A stretch of 64,000 bases of DNA from Lytechinus variegatus (lineage: Eukaryota; Echinodermata; Echinoidea; Temnopleuroida; Toxopneustidae). How positions within the stretch are numbered: position 1 is the first letter of the stretch; each line of letters begins with the position of its first letter. The notes beneath the pieces were generated by a model, which was not told the origin of the DNA, searched no databases, and saw only the letters and a program-made list of their open reading frames with translations. The DNA lies in the NCBI RefSeq assembly GCF_018143015.1, contig NC_054741.1, positions 45,968,092 through 46,032,091 of the forward strand. Direction: 5' to 3'. Position numbers and translations under genes: made by a program. Of this stretch, positions 1 to 10,848 are shown piece by piece.

Positions 1-159
1 AAGGACACAGAGGATGATGGTGAATACCTGATGGAACAAGTCTGGCCTGGGACTGGGTGTGGTGGAGATTCCTGGATTCCACCCTGGGAAGCAGTCTTGC
101 AGTTTCCAAGCAGACTCTACGTACAGTCAGACTTATCGCCATGGCGGCTGAGAAACTGA
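1..159 (+). CDS. possible 3' terminal coding segment of an unknown upstream gene
   Basis: Frame 1 is open from the first base to a TGA at 157-159 (52 codons), while the other two plus frames are closed early. An AATAAA lies at 167-172, only 8 bases after the stop, which is unusually close. The base composition (GC-rich, acidic start KDTEDDGEYL) differs from the AT-rich repeats that follow, which is why I list it. I do not recognise the peptide. It could be a last exon cut by the window edge, a processed fragment, or chance. Confidence 0.22.
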   Translation, partial: KDTEDDGEYLMEQVWPGTGCGGDSWIPPWEAVLQFPSRLYVQSDLSPWRLRN

Positions 160-195
160 CCTGGGGAATAAAGTGAAATATAAAGATGATACAGA

Positions 196-425
196 TTAAC
201 CCTAAAAGAGCCAGGTTATTTGGACCCCTCTCACAGTCAGGGGGGGGGGATGGATTCCGCCCCCCTGAGATCTTGGTCTTCGATTGCATGAGCACTGCAA
301 AACTTTGCACAGTGGTAGTGTGCGATAAGATCTACAAGGCTATATGGTTAATTTTTTGACAAATTCAGATTTTTAATTCAATGAATTAATTATGCAAATT
401 TATGCATGAAATAAAACATTTGCTC
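196..425. repeat. dispersed repeat, same family as 62,496-63,542
   Basis: The stretch starts with ttaaccctaaaagagccagg and shares the order 'gtgtgcgat..aatctacaagg..gtatggt' and 'gaattaattatgc' with two copies near 62.5-63.5 kb. It also carries a G-run/C-run hairpin near 240-265. This looks like a partial, diverged copy of a non-coding transposon. Confidence 0.55.
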
Positions 426-429
426 TATA

Positions 430-1918
430 AAAAACTAGCACATCAATGACGTGGAGCTCATCCGGCATCTCGCAACACAATTTAACACAATTTAAATTTC
501 AGCCCAGTTGACACTGTAGTGAATTATATAAGTGACATAAATTGTGGATATAGAATTGAAATTGATGAAGAAATGACATAGAAGCATTTTTTGTGATCTA
601 TGAATAAATTTCATATGAATTAAGTATTAATTATTATCTAGTCAAAGTTTCTTAACTCTGTGTAGAACCTTGAAGAACCTTATGTAGCTCTCAGATGGAA
701 CAAAAATGACCAAAATCAATCAACAAATAAGTAAGTCATTTTTGTGAGTTTTGAAAATATATGAATAAATAGCAGTTTCAATGAGTTTGAAAATTCTGTG
801 TTTAAACTTTGTATCACCACCTCGAGCTATCATATAAAGCAAACAAAAGTGAAACTGATCAACAAATGAAGAAGAAAAAACATTTTTTGTGATTTATGAA
901 TAAATTTTGTATAATTTAGAATAAATAATTTTCCAGACAAAATTTCAAAATTTTGTTTTTTAAGTTTGGTGAACCTCATGCAGCTCTACCAGATGGAAGA
1001 AAAAAAATCAAAATCTGTCTACAAATAAAGAAGAGGAATTTTTTGTGATTTATGAATACATTTTGCATAAATTAGCACAAATAATTTTCTACTAAAAATT
1101 TTCAAAATTCTGTGTAGAAGTTGGGTGGGCCTCATGAAGTTCTACCGGATGGAAGAAAAAATATCATAATCTGTCGACAAATAAAGAAGAAGAGGCATTT
1201 TCTGTGATTTCTGAATAAATTTCGCATAAATTAGCAGAAGTAATTTTCTACTGAAAATTTCAAAAATCTGCGTAGAAGTTTGGTGAACCTCATAAAGTTC
1301 TACAAGATAGAAGAGTGAAAATCGGTCAACAATTAAAGAAGAAAAAGCATTTTATGTGAAATTTTCAAAATATGAATAACTTAATTTCAAATAAATTAGC
1401 ATAAAAATTGATCTGGACAAAATTTCAAAATTCTGTGTAGAACATTGGTGAACCTCATGAAGCTCTACCAGATGGAAGCAAAAAATTCAAAATCGGTCAA
1501 CATTCAACAAATACAGAAGAAGCATTTTGTGTGAATTTTTAAAATATGATAAATAATTTTGCATAAATTTAGCATAAAAATTGTTCTGGTCAAAATTTCT
1601 AAATTCTGTGTAGAAGTTTGGTAAACCTCATGAACCTCTACCAGATGGAAGCAAAAAAAATCAAAATCGGTCAACAAATAAAGAAGAAGTAGCATTTTTT
1701 GTGAATTTTTAAAAATGTGCATAAATTAGCTTATTTAATGAATTTCAAAATTCTGTGTAGAAGTTTTGAATGCCCTACCTAGTGCTATCATATAAAGCAA
1801 ACAGAATTGAAATCGGACTTGAAATGGCGAAGTAGTAGCATTTTGAAATTGTGGACCGACGACAGACGACGGACGCAACAGCATAAGCTCATCTTGCCCT
1901 TCGGGCCGGATGAGCTAA
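430..1918. repeat. interspersed element with a tandem-repeat core and inverted ends
   Basis: The edges contain an inverted match: gagctcatccggc near 455 and ggccggatgagct near 1902-1914. The core (about 640-1770) is a run of diverged units of roughly 155-175 bases. Each unit holds 'tctaccagatggaag' (near 984, 1140, 1300, 1465 and 1637), followed by 'atcggtcaacaaataaagaag' variants, 'gcataaattagc' and 'ttcaaaattctgtgtagaag'. Short open frames here are by-products of the repeat. Confidence 0.7.
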
Positions 1919-2560
1919 AAATGTAAGGATTATAATCAAGATAATGAAGTGTTTGTTTCGTTGCGAAGAATTATAGGAATTAAGCAGGATAAGTTTGAGT
2001 TTACGTTTGAATGAATTTAAGGAGACACTGTCTTTAAACAGTATTAGCAAGTGAGTTCTAGAATTTAGGACCGTTGAATAGGAATGTATTTTTGGCCAGT
2101 AAAGTTCTGTAAAGTGGAATGTGAAGTTCGTCAGAGTGTCTCGTGAGGTAGTTATGATAAAATTGATTTTTAGGGAACATGGCATCAAAAATATGGGGAA
2201 GTGAAATATGGGGTCATGTAAGAACACAAATTCCTTTTAAGAAAAAATGGTGGATGTGATCTAAGACCTGAATTGTATCAGCAAATAATCTCTTCTTTCT
2301 GTGGCCTCATTTTCTAATCTGGAAAAATTGATGGTATTAAAAGGGTAAACAATAACTATTGGGGTAAATTTCTCTTACTTAAAAAAGTCGCACAAAACCA
2401 AAAGTCTGGACAGCCAAGGTAAAATGCTTCACAAGAGATAGTTTTGTTGAATTGAATGTTGTTACTTGTCAGGTTGGGATGTCTGTCATGACAATATTAA
2501 TATTGCATGCGTCGTGATGTAGAAATCCATTTTGGGATTTCATAGATCTAAATGAATTGA
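1919..2560. other. no gene recognised
   Basis: AT-rich sequence with a short minus-strand open frame (1889-2227) that overlaps the end of the preceding repeat. I see no domain, splice pattern or strong repeat. Confidence 0.5.
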
Positions 2561-2679
2561 CCTTTACGCAATCGTGGAAGTCTTGGCCGTAAAAATTAGT
2601 GTGGTTGATTTTTGGTTTTCACTAGGATGCATGCCCTCTCGTGTGCCATTGTACATTACCCAAGCGCTTCTCCCAAAAG

Positions 2680-3025
2680 TAGAGGTGCACTGCCAATATG
2701 GGAGACTGTCTCCCATGAGAGAGATTATCTCCAATATGTAAAGAATTTGGGTATCCAATTTCAGAGTCTCCAGTTTGGGAGACCAATTTCCTGTGTTTTC
2801 ATTTGCTGCAAAAGGGTTAGCTTGGCAGCAAATAAGCAGATTCCTCATGAAAAATCACCCCTTTTCACCATCTACTTCAAAAATTCATTGTCTACTTTTG
2901 TTTTGATAAGGATTTTTGTTGTCATCCACACACAAAACGCTTTTGTTAATGTTGTTTCTTTTGATCTTTTGCAAAGCAAGTCTCCCAATATAGGAGATTG
3001 TCTCCCATATTGGAGAGAGTAAAGC
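2680..3025. repeat. foldback element
   Basis: Matching inverted segments sit at the two ends: 'ccaatatgggagactgtctc' near 2693 and 'ggagattgtctcccatattg' near 2993. The interior is unrelated. Plus (2612-3022) and minus (2564-2848) open frames cross the element and have no recognisable domain, so I do not call them genes. Confidence 0.5.
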
Positions 3026-3600
3026 TGTAACTGATTTTAAAATCGGCTCCCGATTTTATCTGATTTTACCACAATCGGCGATCACCTGCCGATCTTCGAT
3101 CATGCCCCTTGAAGGAAAAAAATTAAAAAATCGGCATAGATCAAATTACATGTTTCAAGATTGTTTTGAGGTGCTAGCTATTAAGAGGTCGCATTAATCA
3201 GGGAGAAAGACGAGGTATTATCTCTGACGGTGTTTACGATTATTGACATCTTCTCTTCAACCTTGTGGTGATAGCGGATGCTGCCTTGAACTTTTAAAGG
3301 CCGTATTACTAGAACGAGTCCGCGATCACTGCGCTACTCTCTTACAATCGTTTATGATGATAGACATCTTCTCTTCAACCTCAATTCTTTGCAACTTGGT
3401 CGGAAAATGCTTCTTTTATATTTCTTCTTGGATATCAAAAGTTCATTTCTCAAGATGGTAATAAATTGATTTGAAAATGGTAGCTCCTCAAAACATTTTA
3501 ATAACGTGTTCCGAATCATGGCTCATGCTTGTGACTTTAAGATGATGAGTCATACGAGATCAAGAGATCATTAATAAATTCGCGAACACTCGAAACGGTA
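3026..3600. other. no gene recognised; internal short duplication
   Basis: A ~20-base phrase 'gacatcttctcttcaacct' occurs at about 3246 and again at about 3364, indicating a local duplication of ~118 bases. Nothing else is recognisable. Confidence 0.4.
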
Positions 3601-3639
3601 ACAGCCCGCGAGACCGACTTTATCCCCCCTTCATCCGGT

Positions 3640-4560
3640 GCAGTGGTCGAGTGGTTTAAGGCGCCTCGTTGCAGCAGCATAACAGGTGCCTGTTATCAGA
3701 GGGGGGAGGGGTGGAGTCAAATATTTCCCATTAATTCCATCTAGAATCAGTGGCATAACTAGGATTTCAGTTTAGGGGCAGTAGTGAGTACGGGAAGCGC
3801 AAACCCAGGGCAGGGTGTGCAGGGAGGGGAGTGTACCCCCCCTCCTTTGAGAATTACGGAAGGTGCAATGTTCCTTTAAATTCCTTATCTGCTCTCACTC
3901 ATCTTAATACATGTACGTCCTCTGCCTCTTATAAGGGGGGGGAGCAAAAAATTTCCCGGTAAGTATCAGTGGCTTTGCTAGGATTTCATTTTAGGGGGCG
4001 GTAGTGACCACGCGAAGTGTGCAAAAAACTTAATAATGAGCGCGAAAGGCGCTCCATATTATAAGGGGAGTTTTTCCCTTCCCGCGTGAAGCACGGAAGC
4101 TCCGACGCTTTTTTTTAATTGTTCCTTGCCCGCTCTTGCTCTTCTTACGTTCTCTGCCTGTTAACGGATTTAATGATTAAGTAGTGTCAGTGAAATTAGG
4201 CAACATAAGTTTATACTGTAAGTAGCGGTAACATCCCCTCCCTAGAGCCGTTACGTGTGCGCAGTAAGTGTTTCGCACAATTTTTTATCGTGTGCTCACC
4301 ACCTTCCCCAAAATGAAATCTTAGCAACGCCACTGATTCTAAATTTAGTTACTGGGAATTATTTGGCCCCCCCCCCCCGATAACAGGCAGAGAATGTACA
4401 CTGAAAGAGGAGCGGGAGCAGACAAGGAACAATTCAAAGAAAACGTTAGAGCTTCCATGCATTGCATGGGAGGGGGAAAACTTCCCCTTATAGGGAGTAC
4501 TAAGTGTTTCGCCACTTCGCGTGCTCACTAGCGCCCCCTAACATGAAATTCTTCTGGACT
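3640..4560. repeat. nested palindromic repeat cluster with a tRNA-like head
   Basis: A tRNA-like A-box stretch (gtggtcgagtggtttaaggc, near 3645) is followed by 'cctgttatcag-G-run' and 'atcagtggcataactagga'. The same order recurs in direct orientation near 3930-4010 and inverted near 4310-4395 (cgccactgattct..C-run..gataacagg). This looks like one non-autonomous element inserted or copied repeatedly. Confidence 0.55.
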
Positions 4561-5185
4561 TAACACGTTACGACGCAATGGCCATTGAAAGTTGAAGGTC
4601 ACGCCCATTTTTGTCAAAACAAGGAGAAATGGGCGGGCTGTAGCGCGAGAACTGACAAACCGATTTGACTAATTTTTTTTGTTTCGTGCGTGGGCCATGG
4701 TGAATTTTATGTGTACCAATTTACAACGAATTCCGAGAGGGTCGGGTGCAAAATTGCACTTTCATTGGGTGAATTGGCATGGAATGACCCTAGGGCGAAA
4801 TAATTTTACTCTTCCAAATCAGTTCTATGATGTCAACATGCTAAATGATCGTCTCACTACTACTACTGCAAGCTCCAGCACATGATTTGACGATTGACGA
4901 CGGATATTTGTTCTCAAGTCGTTTCCTATCAGATTTCTTGGTTTTTAAAGCGGGGTTTGGAACTTTGATTCTGGTCAATGCAATTTTGATTAGTTCTACT
5001 AAATTTTTACATTTTGTTGCTTCTTTTTTTCTCGTAAAATCGATTCTTACCGTTTCTATGCATGGACACTGCACCTACTCTCCCGCGCGTATTGTTTGTA
5101 ATACGCAATCATTTTAACGCGCGCAAGGTGGTCGGTTTAAAAAGAGGTGGTCGATATGTGGTAGTCTCACCATACTCATAATATG
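4561..5185. other. no gene recognised
   Basis: Several overlapping short open frames on both strands (4679-5117) have no recognisable domain. The sequence contains GGGCGG-like and CGCGCG patches near 4630 and 5090-5125, richer in CpG than its surroundings. Confidence 0.4.
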
Positions 5186-5189
5186 TAGA

Positions 5190-5410
5190 CCCAGTTGTTG
5201 TGTGTCCGGACGATCAATTTTAGAAAGTCATTTGGAAAAATTTACAAGGGAAGTTTTATCAATTATTAGTACAAAATGTCCGGAAATATTATAGAAAACA
5301 AAATAGAAGATGATACAAGTATTGAATTCATATTTTTAGCGTAATCCAAAGACGAAAAGAAGGCTTCAAAAATATAAAGTGTCGAACACCCGACCCCCAT
5401 CCTACCGGTA
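5190..5410 (+). repeat. ~210 bp repeat, copy 1 (with 12,986-13,190)
   Basis: It begins cccagttgttgtgtgtccgg and ends cacccgacccccatcctac. The same order, in the same orientation, occurs at 12,986-13,190, where the first 12 bases of the motif are doubled. Both copies carry a gtgtccggac motif near each end, which could be remnants of terminal repeats. Confidence 0.75.
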
Positions 5411-5569
5411 TTCTGAGTGGAGAAAAGACAATGCATGCAAATATTTCAAATAATGTTCAGAATCCCTGGCCTGAGTGATTTTAAAGCTAAATGATAGCAG
5501 TTGCAGTAAAAGTAAAATTTCGTGAGATTCTGAGAAAGTCAATAAAACCAAGGTTAAGTCACTTGTTCA

Positions 5570-6072
5570 CTGCAACCATCCTGCCTGTGGGGAATCTACA
5601 GGTAGGACTATGGTATGCCAATGCTGTAGTAGCACACACTTTGAAAAATCATTGAAATATCACTTTTGTGACCAAAATGACCGATTTCCATACAGTTGCA
5701 ATTTATTTTTCATTAGTAACTTGGGAATAATTTTTGTATTCACCAGAGCGCTTAAAAACTTGAATTTTGGACATATTTTTGTGTATGCCCACTATTGGTG
5801 GAAAGTAATATGGCAAGAAAATTTTCATTTTTCAATCTCTATATTTAATTAAGAAAAAAATAATTTAAAGAATTGAATTTACATAAGAGGCAAGTTATAT
5901 AAAAAATAATGAATAGCTGTTTATGAAAAATGACAGTGTAGGAAAATCAAGCATTTGTCTCATATAAAAAGAGAAATTAAGCCAAACAATGCCACCATTA
6001 TTTTGCCACACATGGAGATGTAACTGAGAACAAGATTATATCATAACCTTGTTCATTGAATGAGTGGGTTAA
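5570..6072 (+). repeat. ~500 bp interspersed repeat, copy A
   Basis: The order is 'ttcactgcaaccatcctgcc', 'ctacaggtaggactatggta', 'caccagagcgcttaaaaact', 'ttgccacacatggagatgta', 'aaccttgttcattgaatgag'. Copy B (about 6,440-6,957) repeats this in the same orientation and copy C (12,478-12,970) in reverse. No protein is encoded. Confidence 0.85.
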
Positions 6073-6074
6073 GT

Positions 6075-6410
6075 ATGACTATATCATCGTGGATCTAGAT
6101 CTGGTACAGTTACATAAAATGAACTTTGTGAAATCATAAAATCTAAGCTGAAATATGATCACACTGAAGATCGCCAACACAGATAGGCACACGTGGGACA
6201 GTGTACGGTATTTCTCAAATAAAGACCCGACGAAAGTGACCGAATCCGCGCTTATTTTGCGTATGTCTCAGCAATTACACAATTTCTTCCACAATCCTTG
6301 GGCACATATTTTTTATTCATACAGACACTTGGGTGGTCATTATATTGGTTTCTGTAAAAAGTCATTTTGAGATCGTTACCAGAACTGGAATTTATCTTTA
6401 AGCTTTTCAT
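6075..6410 (+). repeat. ~330 bp interspersed repeat (with 20,195-20,522)
   Basis: It shares 'gatctagatctggtacagtt', 'gaagatcgccaacacagata', 'tctcagcaattacacaattt' and 'gatcgttaccagaact' with a diverged copy in the same orientation at about 20,195-20,522. The 71-codon open frame inside it (6155-6370) is not conserved between copies. Confidence 0.8.
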
Positions 6411-6439
6411 AAAGAGTCAGATTAATCCACTACTTGTTT

Positions 6440-6957
6440 ACCATGTTCACTACCATCCTGCCTGTAGTGAATCTACAGGTAGGACTATGGTATGCCAATG
6501 GCAATTCTGTACATAGCACACACTTTAAAAAAAAATCATTAAAATATCACTTACGTGACCAAAATTACTAAATTCCATACAGTTGCAATTTATTTTTCAT
6601 TAATAACTTAGGAATAATTTTTGTATTCACCAGAGCGCTCAAAAACTTGAATTTTTGGGAATATTTTTGTGTACGCCCTCTATTGGCGGAAAGTTATATG
6701 GCAAGAAAATTTTCATTTTTCAATCTCTTTTTTTAATTAAGAAAAAATAATTTAAAGAATCAAATTAACATAAGAGTCCAGTTATATGATGAATAGCTAT
6801 ATTGGAAACTGACAGTGTAAGAAAATCAAGCATTTGTCCCATAGAAAAATAAAAAATAAGCCAAACATTGCCACCCTTATTTTGCCACACATGGTGATGT
6901 AACTGAGAACAAGGTTATATCATTCATAACCTTGTTCATTGAATGAGGGGATTAGAT
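6440..6957 (+). repeat. ~500 bp interspersed repeat, copy B
   Basis: Same family and orientation as copy A. It ends in cattgaatgagg, then after 16 bases comes 'actcattcgatgaacaagg', the inverse of its own end, forming a short palindrome at about 6,937-6,990. Together with copy C it brackets the non-LTR retrotransposon. Confidence 0.85.
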
Positions 6958-6989
6958 TAATCCACTCATTCGATGAACAAGGTTATGAT

Positions 6990-7381
6990 AAAATTAATTA
7001 ATTAATCAAATCATAAAATATTTACCTACGGTACGACGATATGCAGAGACTAGACCCTAAAAAACTCAAAGGCTTTAAAGCTCAAAGTATTTCAAGATCC
7101 CGACAAAATTGGCATTAGCATTTTGTTCTACAGCATGTGTTTGCAAATAATAGTACGGTACCGTACCGGTACGGTTAATTTCTCGCTCACGACGATCGTC
7201 GCAGCTAGCTAGCTAGCTCACTGCACAAGCCTCACGTGCACACATGCATGCAGCTCGCTCTTTATCGTATACATAGAGCTAGAGTTAATAACTCTATGAT
7301 CGTATACTAGTACCTTCTTCTTCTGTATCCTTCCTCCGCTGTATCGGAGATCCGCAGTTTGATACTGCATTAATGGTAGCG
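6990..7381 (-). repeat. probable 3' UTR/tail of the non-LTR retrotransposon and flank
   Basis: This sequence lies immediately 3' of ORF2 on the minus strand. It contains an imperfect hairpin around 7,268-7,308 (gtatacatagag .. ctctatgatcgtatac) and a run of gctagctagctagct near 7,205. I see no poly(A) tail on the minus strand, so the exact 3' end of the element is not determined. Confidence 0.45.
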
Positions 7382-10300
7382 TTACATATTTTGACGTGAG
7401 AGTAAGGTAGATCGAGAGAGGTGAATCTTATGCAAGAAATTTAAGACAAGTAGGTTAAGGTCGTTTCTGGAGGAATCTGCTAATTCGACGTCAGGTAGAA
7501 ACAGGACGGAAGCGGTAAATTGTTGAGGTTCTTGATCATTGAAATACACAGAAAAATACTGCAGTTCCTCGTCTTCTTTTATTAAGTGTAGAAGTGTTTT
7601 CCTGTGTGTGCTAAACGCTGGGCATTCTCCAACAAAATGTACAACGCTTTCCACTTCGGAGTGGCAGAACTTGCAGGACGTTGTGGTACTTTGATTCAGA
7701 GAGAATAATCTTCTATTCGTTGGGTATGTACTGCAGGATAATTGAGCTCTGATGGATATAGCTTCCCTCAAGAGAGGGCTGGAGACTTGCTTTGGGTAAT
7801 AATTCTTTTTATTACGTTGGGTCATGCCCGACCATAGACTTAGAGAAGATTTTTTAGCAACTGCAATTTCAAGGGCTGCATAGTGTTGTTTATAAATTTT
7901 TCCCATTGCTAGCTTCTTCCATACTTTATATGGAATGCGCTCTCTAAGGATGTTAGTGAGACTTGGAAGCTCATAACTATTGAGAATTTTTATCCAGCGT
8001 CTTACCAATGGTGTATTGTTTGCTATACCATTCAATAGGATTCTTCTTTCAGTGCGCTCGTCTGAAAGGCTTGCATATTGCCCAAGTAAGAGAAGAATTT
8101 CATAGTCGATTCGCTTATCCATTGGAAGGATATCTAGCAATAAATAAACAATTTCGTCAGCCGCACTCCTTGGCAAACCAAGCACTCTTTTAAAAAGAAA
8201 AGATTGAGCCTTGTTCAGACGGGACAGCATGTAGTTGGTAAGTTGGATAATCTGAATCCCATATAGCATTCTTGGTATGCAGAACATTTTCCAAAGATGA
8301 GTACATATTGGTGGCAGCAGGCGTAGAGTTCCTTGCTTTGTTCCAGTAAGCGAGAAGAAGGTGTTATATCCCTTTGATATGATGTCATTGGTGTGATCAA
8401 TATTACAATTGCTTTTTATTATGCCAAGGTGTGGGTGCTCTCTGCTTTCCTTGATCGTCATTCCTCCCATTTTCCACTCGATTGAGCTTACACTGGTTGA
8501 TGTTTTTTTGTTTATTACTACTACGGCACTTTTTTGTGGATTAATTTTATATCTCCAGGCACAGGAATAATTGAAGGTGAGGTCCAGCATTGATTGGAGT
8601 TCACGAGGGCATGTACTGATAAGAGCAACGTCATCTGCTAGTACTATCACTCCCATGTAGCAACCGTTAATAGAGCATCCTAGACAAGCATTCCTTAGTG
8701 ATTTGATCAGGCCATCGATGAAGACTGTATATAAGGTGGGAGAGAGCACACTTCCCTGTTTTACACCTTGAAGGATTTGAAAAGGAGAGCTGACTTTTCC
8801 TTCCCACATGACTCTACTGGTACTACCATTGTAGAATTCTTCCAGTGTAGATAACAGAGATTCATGGAGGCCTAGGTTTTGAAGCTTAGAAAATAGGCCT
8901 TTATGCCAAACGATGTCAAATGCTTTCTGTGCATCAAGAAGAGCAAGATATGTTGTGCATTTCTTGGCAGAGTTCAGTTGGATTATTAATTCCAGTGAGG
9001 ATGCAGTAAGGAGGCAAGATTTGCCTTTCTGGAATCCAAATTGTAACTGGTCTGGGACATCATTTATTGCAAGTGGAATTTCTAGTTGAGATTTGATGAG
9101 CATTTCCAAAACTTTACCAATTGTTGAAGAAACTGTTATGCCTCGGTAGTTAGAAGGATCTTTAACATCTTTTCCTTTTCCTTTGTGAACTGGGACTATA
9201 AGGCCGGACTTCAAAGGTTCAGGAATATACTTTAGGGATATACATCGATTGAAGAGGGCGAGGAGTAATTTCCGAGCTATTGGGCCAAGATATATAAGAT
9301 GCTCAGGAGATATATTATCAGGTCCTGCAGCTTTTTGTTTCTTGAGAGAGTTAATAGCTTCATCTAGATCTTTTGAAGTAGAGGGTTGAAGTGGTTGATT
9401 CAGATTGTCCTGGAACGGGCGAGTGGGGAAGGCTTCATCTATTTCAGGCGGAGAAGAGGCATTTATATAATCCGGTTTAGCAAGATCTGAGAAATATGTG
9501 TTGAAGCCATCTAAAACTGCCTCTCCTTCATACGTTGTACCCCTATAAGACAGTGTGTCGGTGGACCGAGATCCTTTGGTGCGTTTGACAAGCCTATAGA
9601 AGAGTTTGTCATTGCTACCTTTAGCATCCTCAATTTCTGAAAGGAGATTATTGTGACACATCCTCCGCGCTTGCCTGATGCTACTTCTAAAAAGACGTTT
9701 GGTGTATATATGCTTGATCCAGAGAGGGTCCTTGTCTTTTGGTTTCCCGCTGGCCCTCCAGAGACGCCAATAATGTTGAGATTGTTTATAACATGCCTCT
9801 ACCTTTTTTGTCCACTCTCTTTTCCCTTTCCTTTTTCTTTTCTGACGGCCCTTCGAGTGTGGTAGAGTTAGTGATACCTTCAGCATTTCTTTGCTAAGTT
9901 GATCAAGCAACAAGTCAATTTTAGTCGGATCCAAACACATTGTAGGAAGATTAAAGAAAAGTTTCTTTGATATTTGTTCCATAGGAAGAGTATAGAGATG
10001 GTGCCGCTGGTCTGCACTGCACTGATGCCAAAATATCTTAGGACGAAGTATAAACTTTCCAGATCCTCCAGTAATGCGATCAGGTATATCATGATCTACT
10101 TGATAATTGGCTAAAAGTGGTAGTGAAAATGTCACTTTAACCGGTGTGTGGTCAGAGGTGTTTAGAGGATCATCATGCTCAATAAGAAGGTCAGAGAAGC
10201 AGTTTTCTAGTTTTGCAGGTATTATAAAGTCATCAATGTATGAATGTCGTAAACCATCATCTGATTGGAAGGTGTACAGCTCCTTTTTATTTTGGAGAGA

Positions 10301-10846
10301 TGACAAGTTAATCATGTTCTCACTAATCAGAAATTCCTTTAGAATACGTTTTGTAGGTTTCTTGCACGATGCATTTGTCAGATCAGCATTCAGATCTCCA
10401 CCAAGTATAATCAAGGCCTCTTTATGAGTTGTTTCGATGTGGGATATGGTAGAGAGCATATGATGATACTCAGAAATACTATTGGCATCAACATCACACG
10501 GAAAGTATCCATTGCAGATAATTAAATGCGAGTTTGATGGCTCATGGAGTAGATCTGTAATAATTAATCTTTGTGATTGAGATTCTATTTTTGTTGCTTT
10601 CCAAGAGCTTGATGTTCTGATGAATGTAGCTACTCCACCCTTTGCTCTCCTTCTTGGTAGTGGTAACGATGAGTTATTTTGCTGTGATATACTAAAGACT
10701 TGGAAGTTATCATTGATATTAGCAAGCTCATTAAGGTCCCAATGGTAAAGCCAGTGTTCTTGAATTAATAGGATATCCAATTCTTCTAATAGACGTGATA
10801 TGAAAGCATTGTTAGACTGTGCCCCCCTGCAGTTGAAGGTTCCCAT
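7382..10846 (-). CDS. non-LTR retrotransposon ORF2: endonuclease-reverse transcriptase
   Basis: A 1,154-residue uninterrupted frame. The N-terminal ~240 residues form an APE-type endonuclease: FNCRG at 4-8, QEHWL at 29-33, GDLNADL at 150-156, SDHTPV at 231-236. Reverse transcriptase follows: KAAGPD at 505-510, LLDAQKAFD at 637-645, GVKQGSVLSP at 694-703, and the catalytic box LADD at 736-739, where many relatives have YADD or FADD. Near the C terminus is a zinc-knuckle-like C-x2-C-x8-H-x4-C (CKFC..H..C). I see no RNase H domain. The product would nick target DNA and prime reverse transcription of its own RNA there. The start ATG (10,846-10,844) lies 2 bases after the ORF1 stop. The family is of the CR1/L2/jockey type; I cannot name the clade. 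With no stops or frameshifts it may be young. Confidence 0.95.
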   Translation of the reverse strand: MGTFNCRGAQSNNAFISRLLEELDILLIQEHWLYHWDLNELANINDNFQVFSISQQNNSSLPLPRRRAKGGVATFIRTSSSWKATKIESQSQRLIITDLLHEPSNSHLIICNGYFPCDVDANSISEYHHMLSTISHIETTHKEALIILGGDLNADLTNASCKKPTKRILKEFLISENMINLSSLQNKKELYTFQSDDGLRHSYIDDFIIPAKLENCFSDLLIEHDDPLNTSDHTPVKVTFSLPLLANYQVDHDIPDRITGGSGKFILRPKIFWHQCSADQRHHLYTLPMEQISKKLFFNLPTMCLDPTKIDLLLDQLSKEMLKVSLTLPHSKGRQKRKRKGKREWTKKVEACYKQSQHYWRLWRASGKPKDKDPLWIKHIYTKRLFRSSIRQARRMCHNNLLSEIEDAKGSNDKLFYRLVKRTKGSRSTDTLSYRGTTYEGEAVLDGFNTYFSDLAKPDYINASSPPEIDEAFPTRPFQDNLNQPLQPSTSKDLDEAINSLKKQKAAGPDNISPEHLIYLGPIARKLLLALFNRCISLKYIPEPLKSGLIVPVHKGKGKDVKDPSNYRGITVSSTIGKVLEMLIKSQLEIPLAINDVPDQLQFGFQKGKSCLLTASSLELIIQLNSAKKCTTYLALLDAQKAFDIVWHKGLFSKLQNLGLHESLLSTLEEFYNGSTSRVMWEGKVSSPFQILQGVKQGSVLSPTLYTVFIDGLIKSLRNACLGCSINGCYMGVIVLADDVALISTCPRELQSMLDLTFNYSCAWRYKINPQKSAVVVINKKTSTSVSSIEWKMGGMTIKESREHPHLGIIKSNCNIDHTNDIISKGYNTFFSLTGTKQGTLRLLPPICTHLWKMFCIPRMLYGIQIIQLTNYMLSRLNKAQSFLFKRVLGLPRSAADEIVYLLLDILPMDKRIDYEILLLLGQYASLSDERTERRILLNGIANNTPLVRRWIKILNSYELPSLTNILRERIPYKVWKKLAMGKIYKQHYAALEIAVAKKSSLSLWSGMTQRNKKNYYPKQVSSPLLREAISIRAQLSCSTYPTNRRLFSLNQSTTTSCKFCHSEVESVVHFVGECPAFSTHRKTLLHLIKEDEELQYFSVYFNDQEPQQFTASVLFLPDVELADSSRNDLNLLVLNFLHKIHLSRSTLLSRQNM

Positions 10847-10848
10847 TC

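Noticed and set aside
2564..3022. 136-codon plus-strand and 94-codon minus-strand open frames as genes
   Set aside because: They overlap each other and lie on the arms of a foldback element; no domain, splice context or codon signal.
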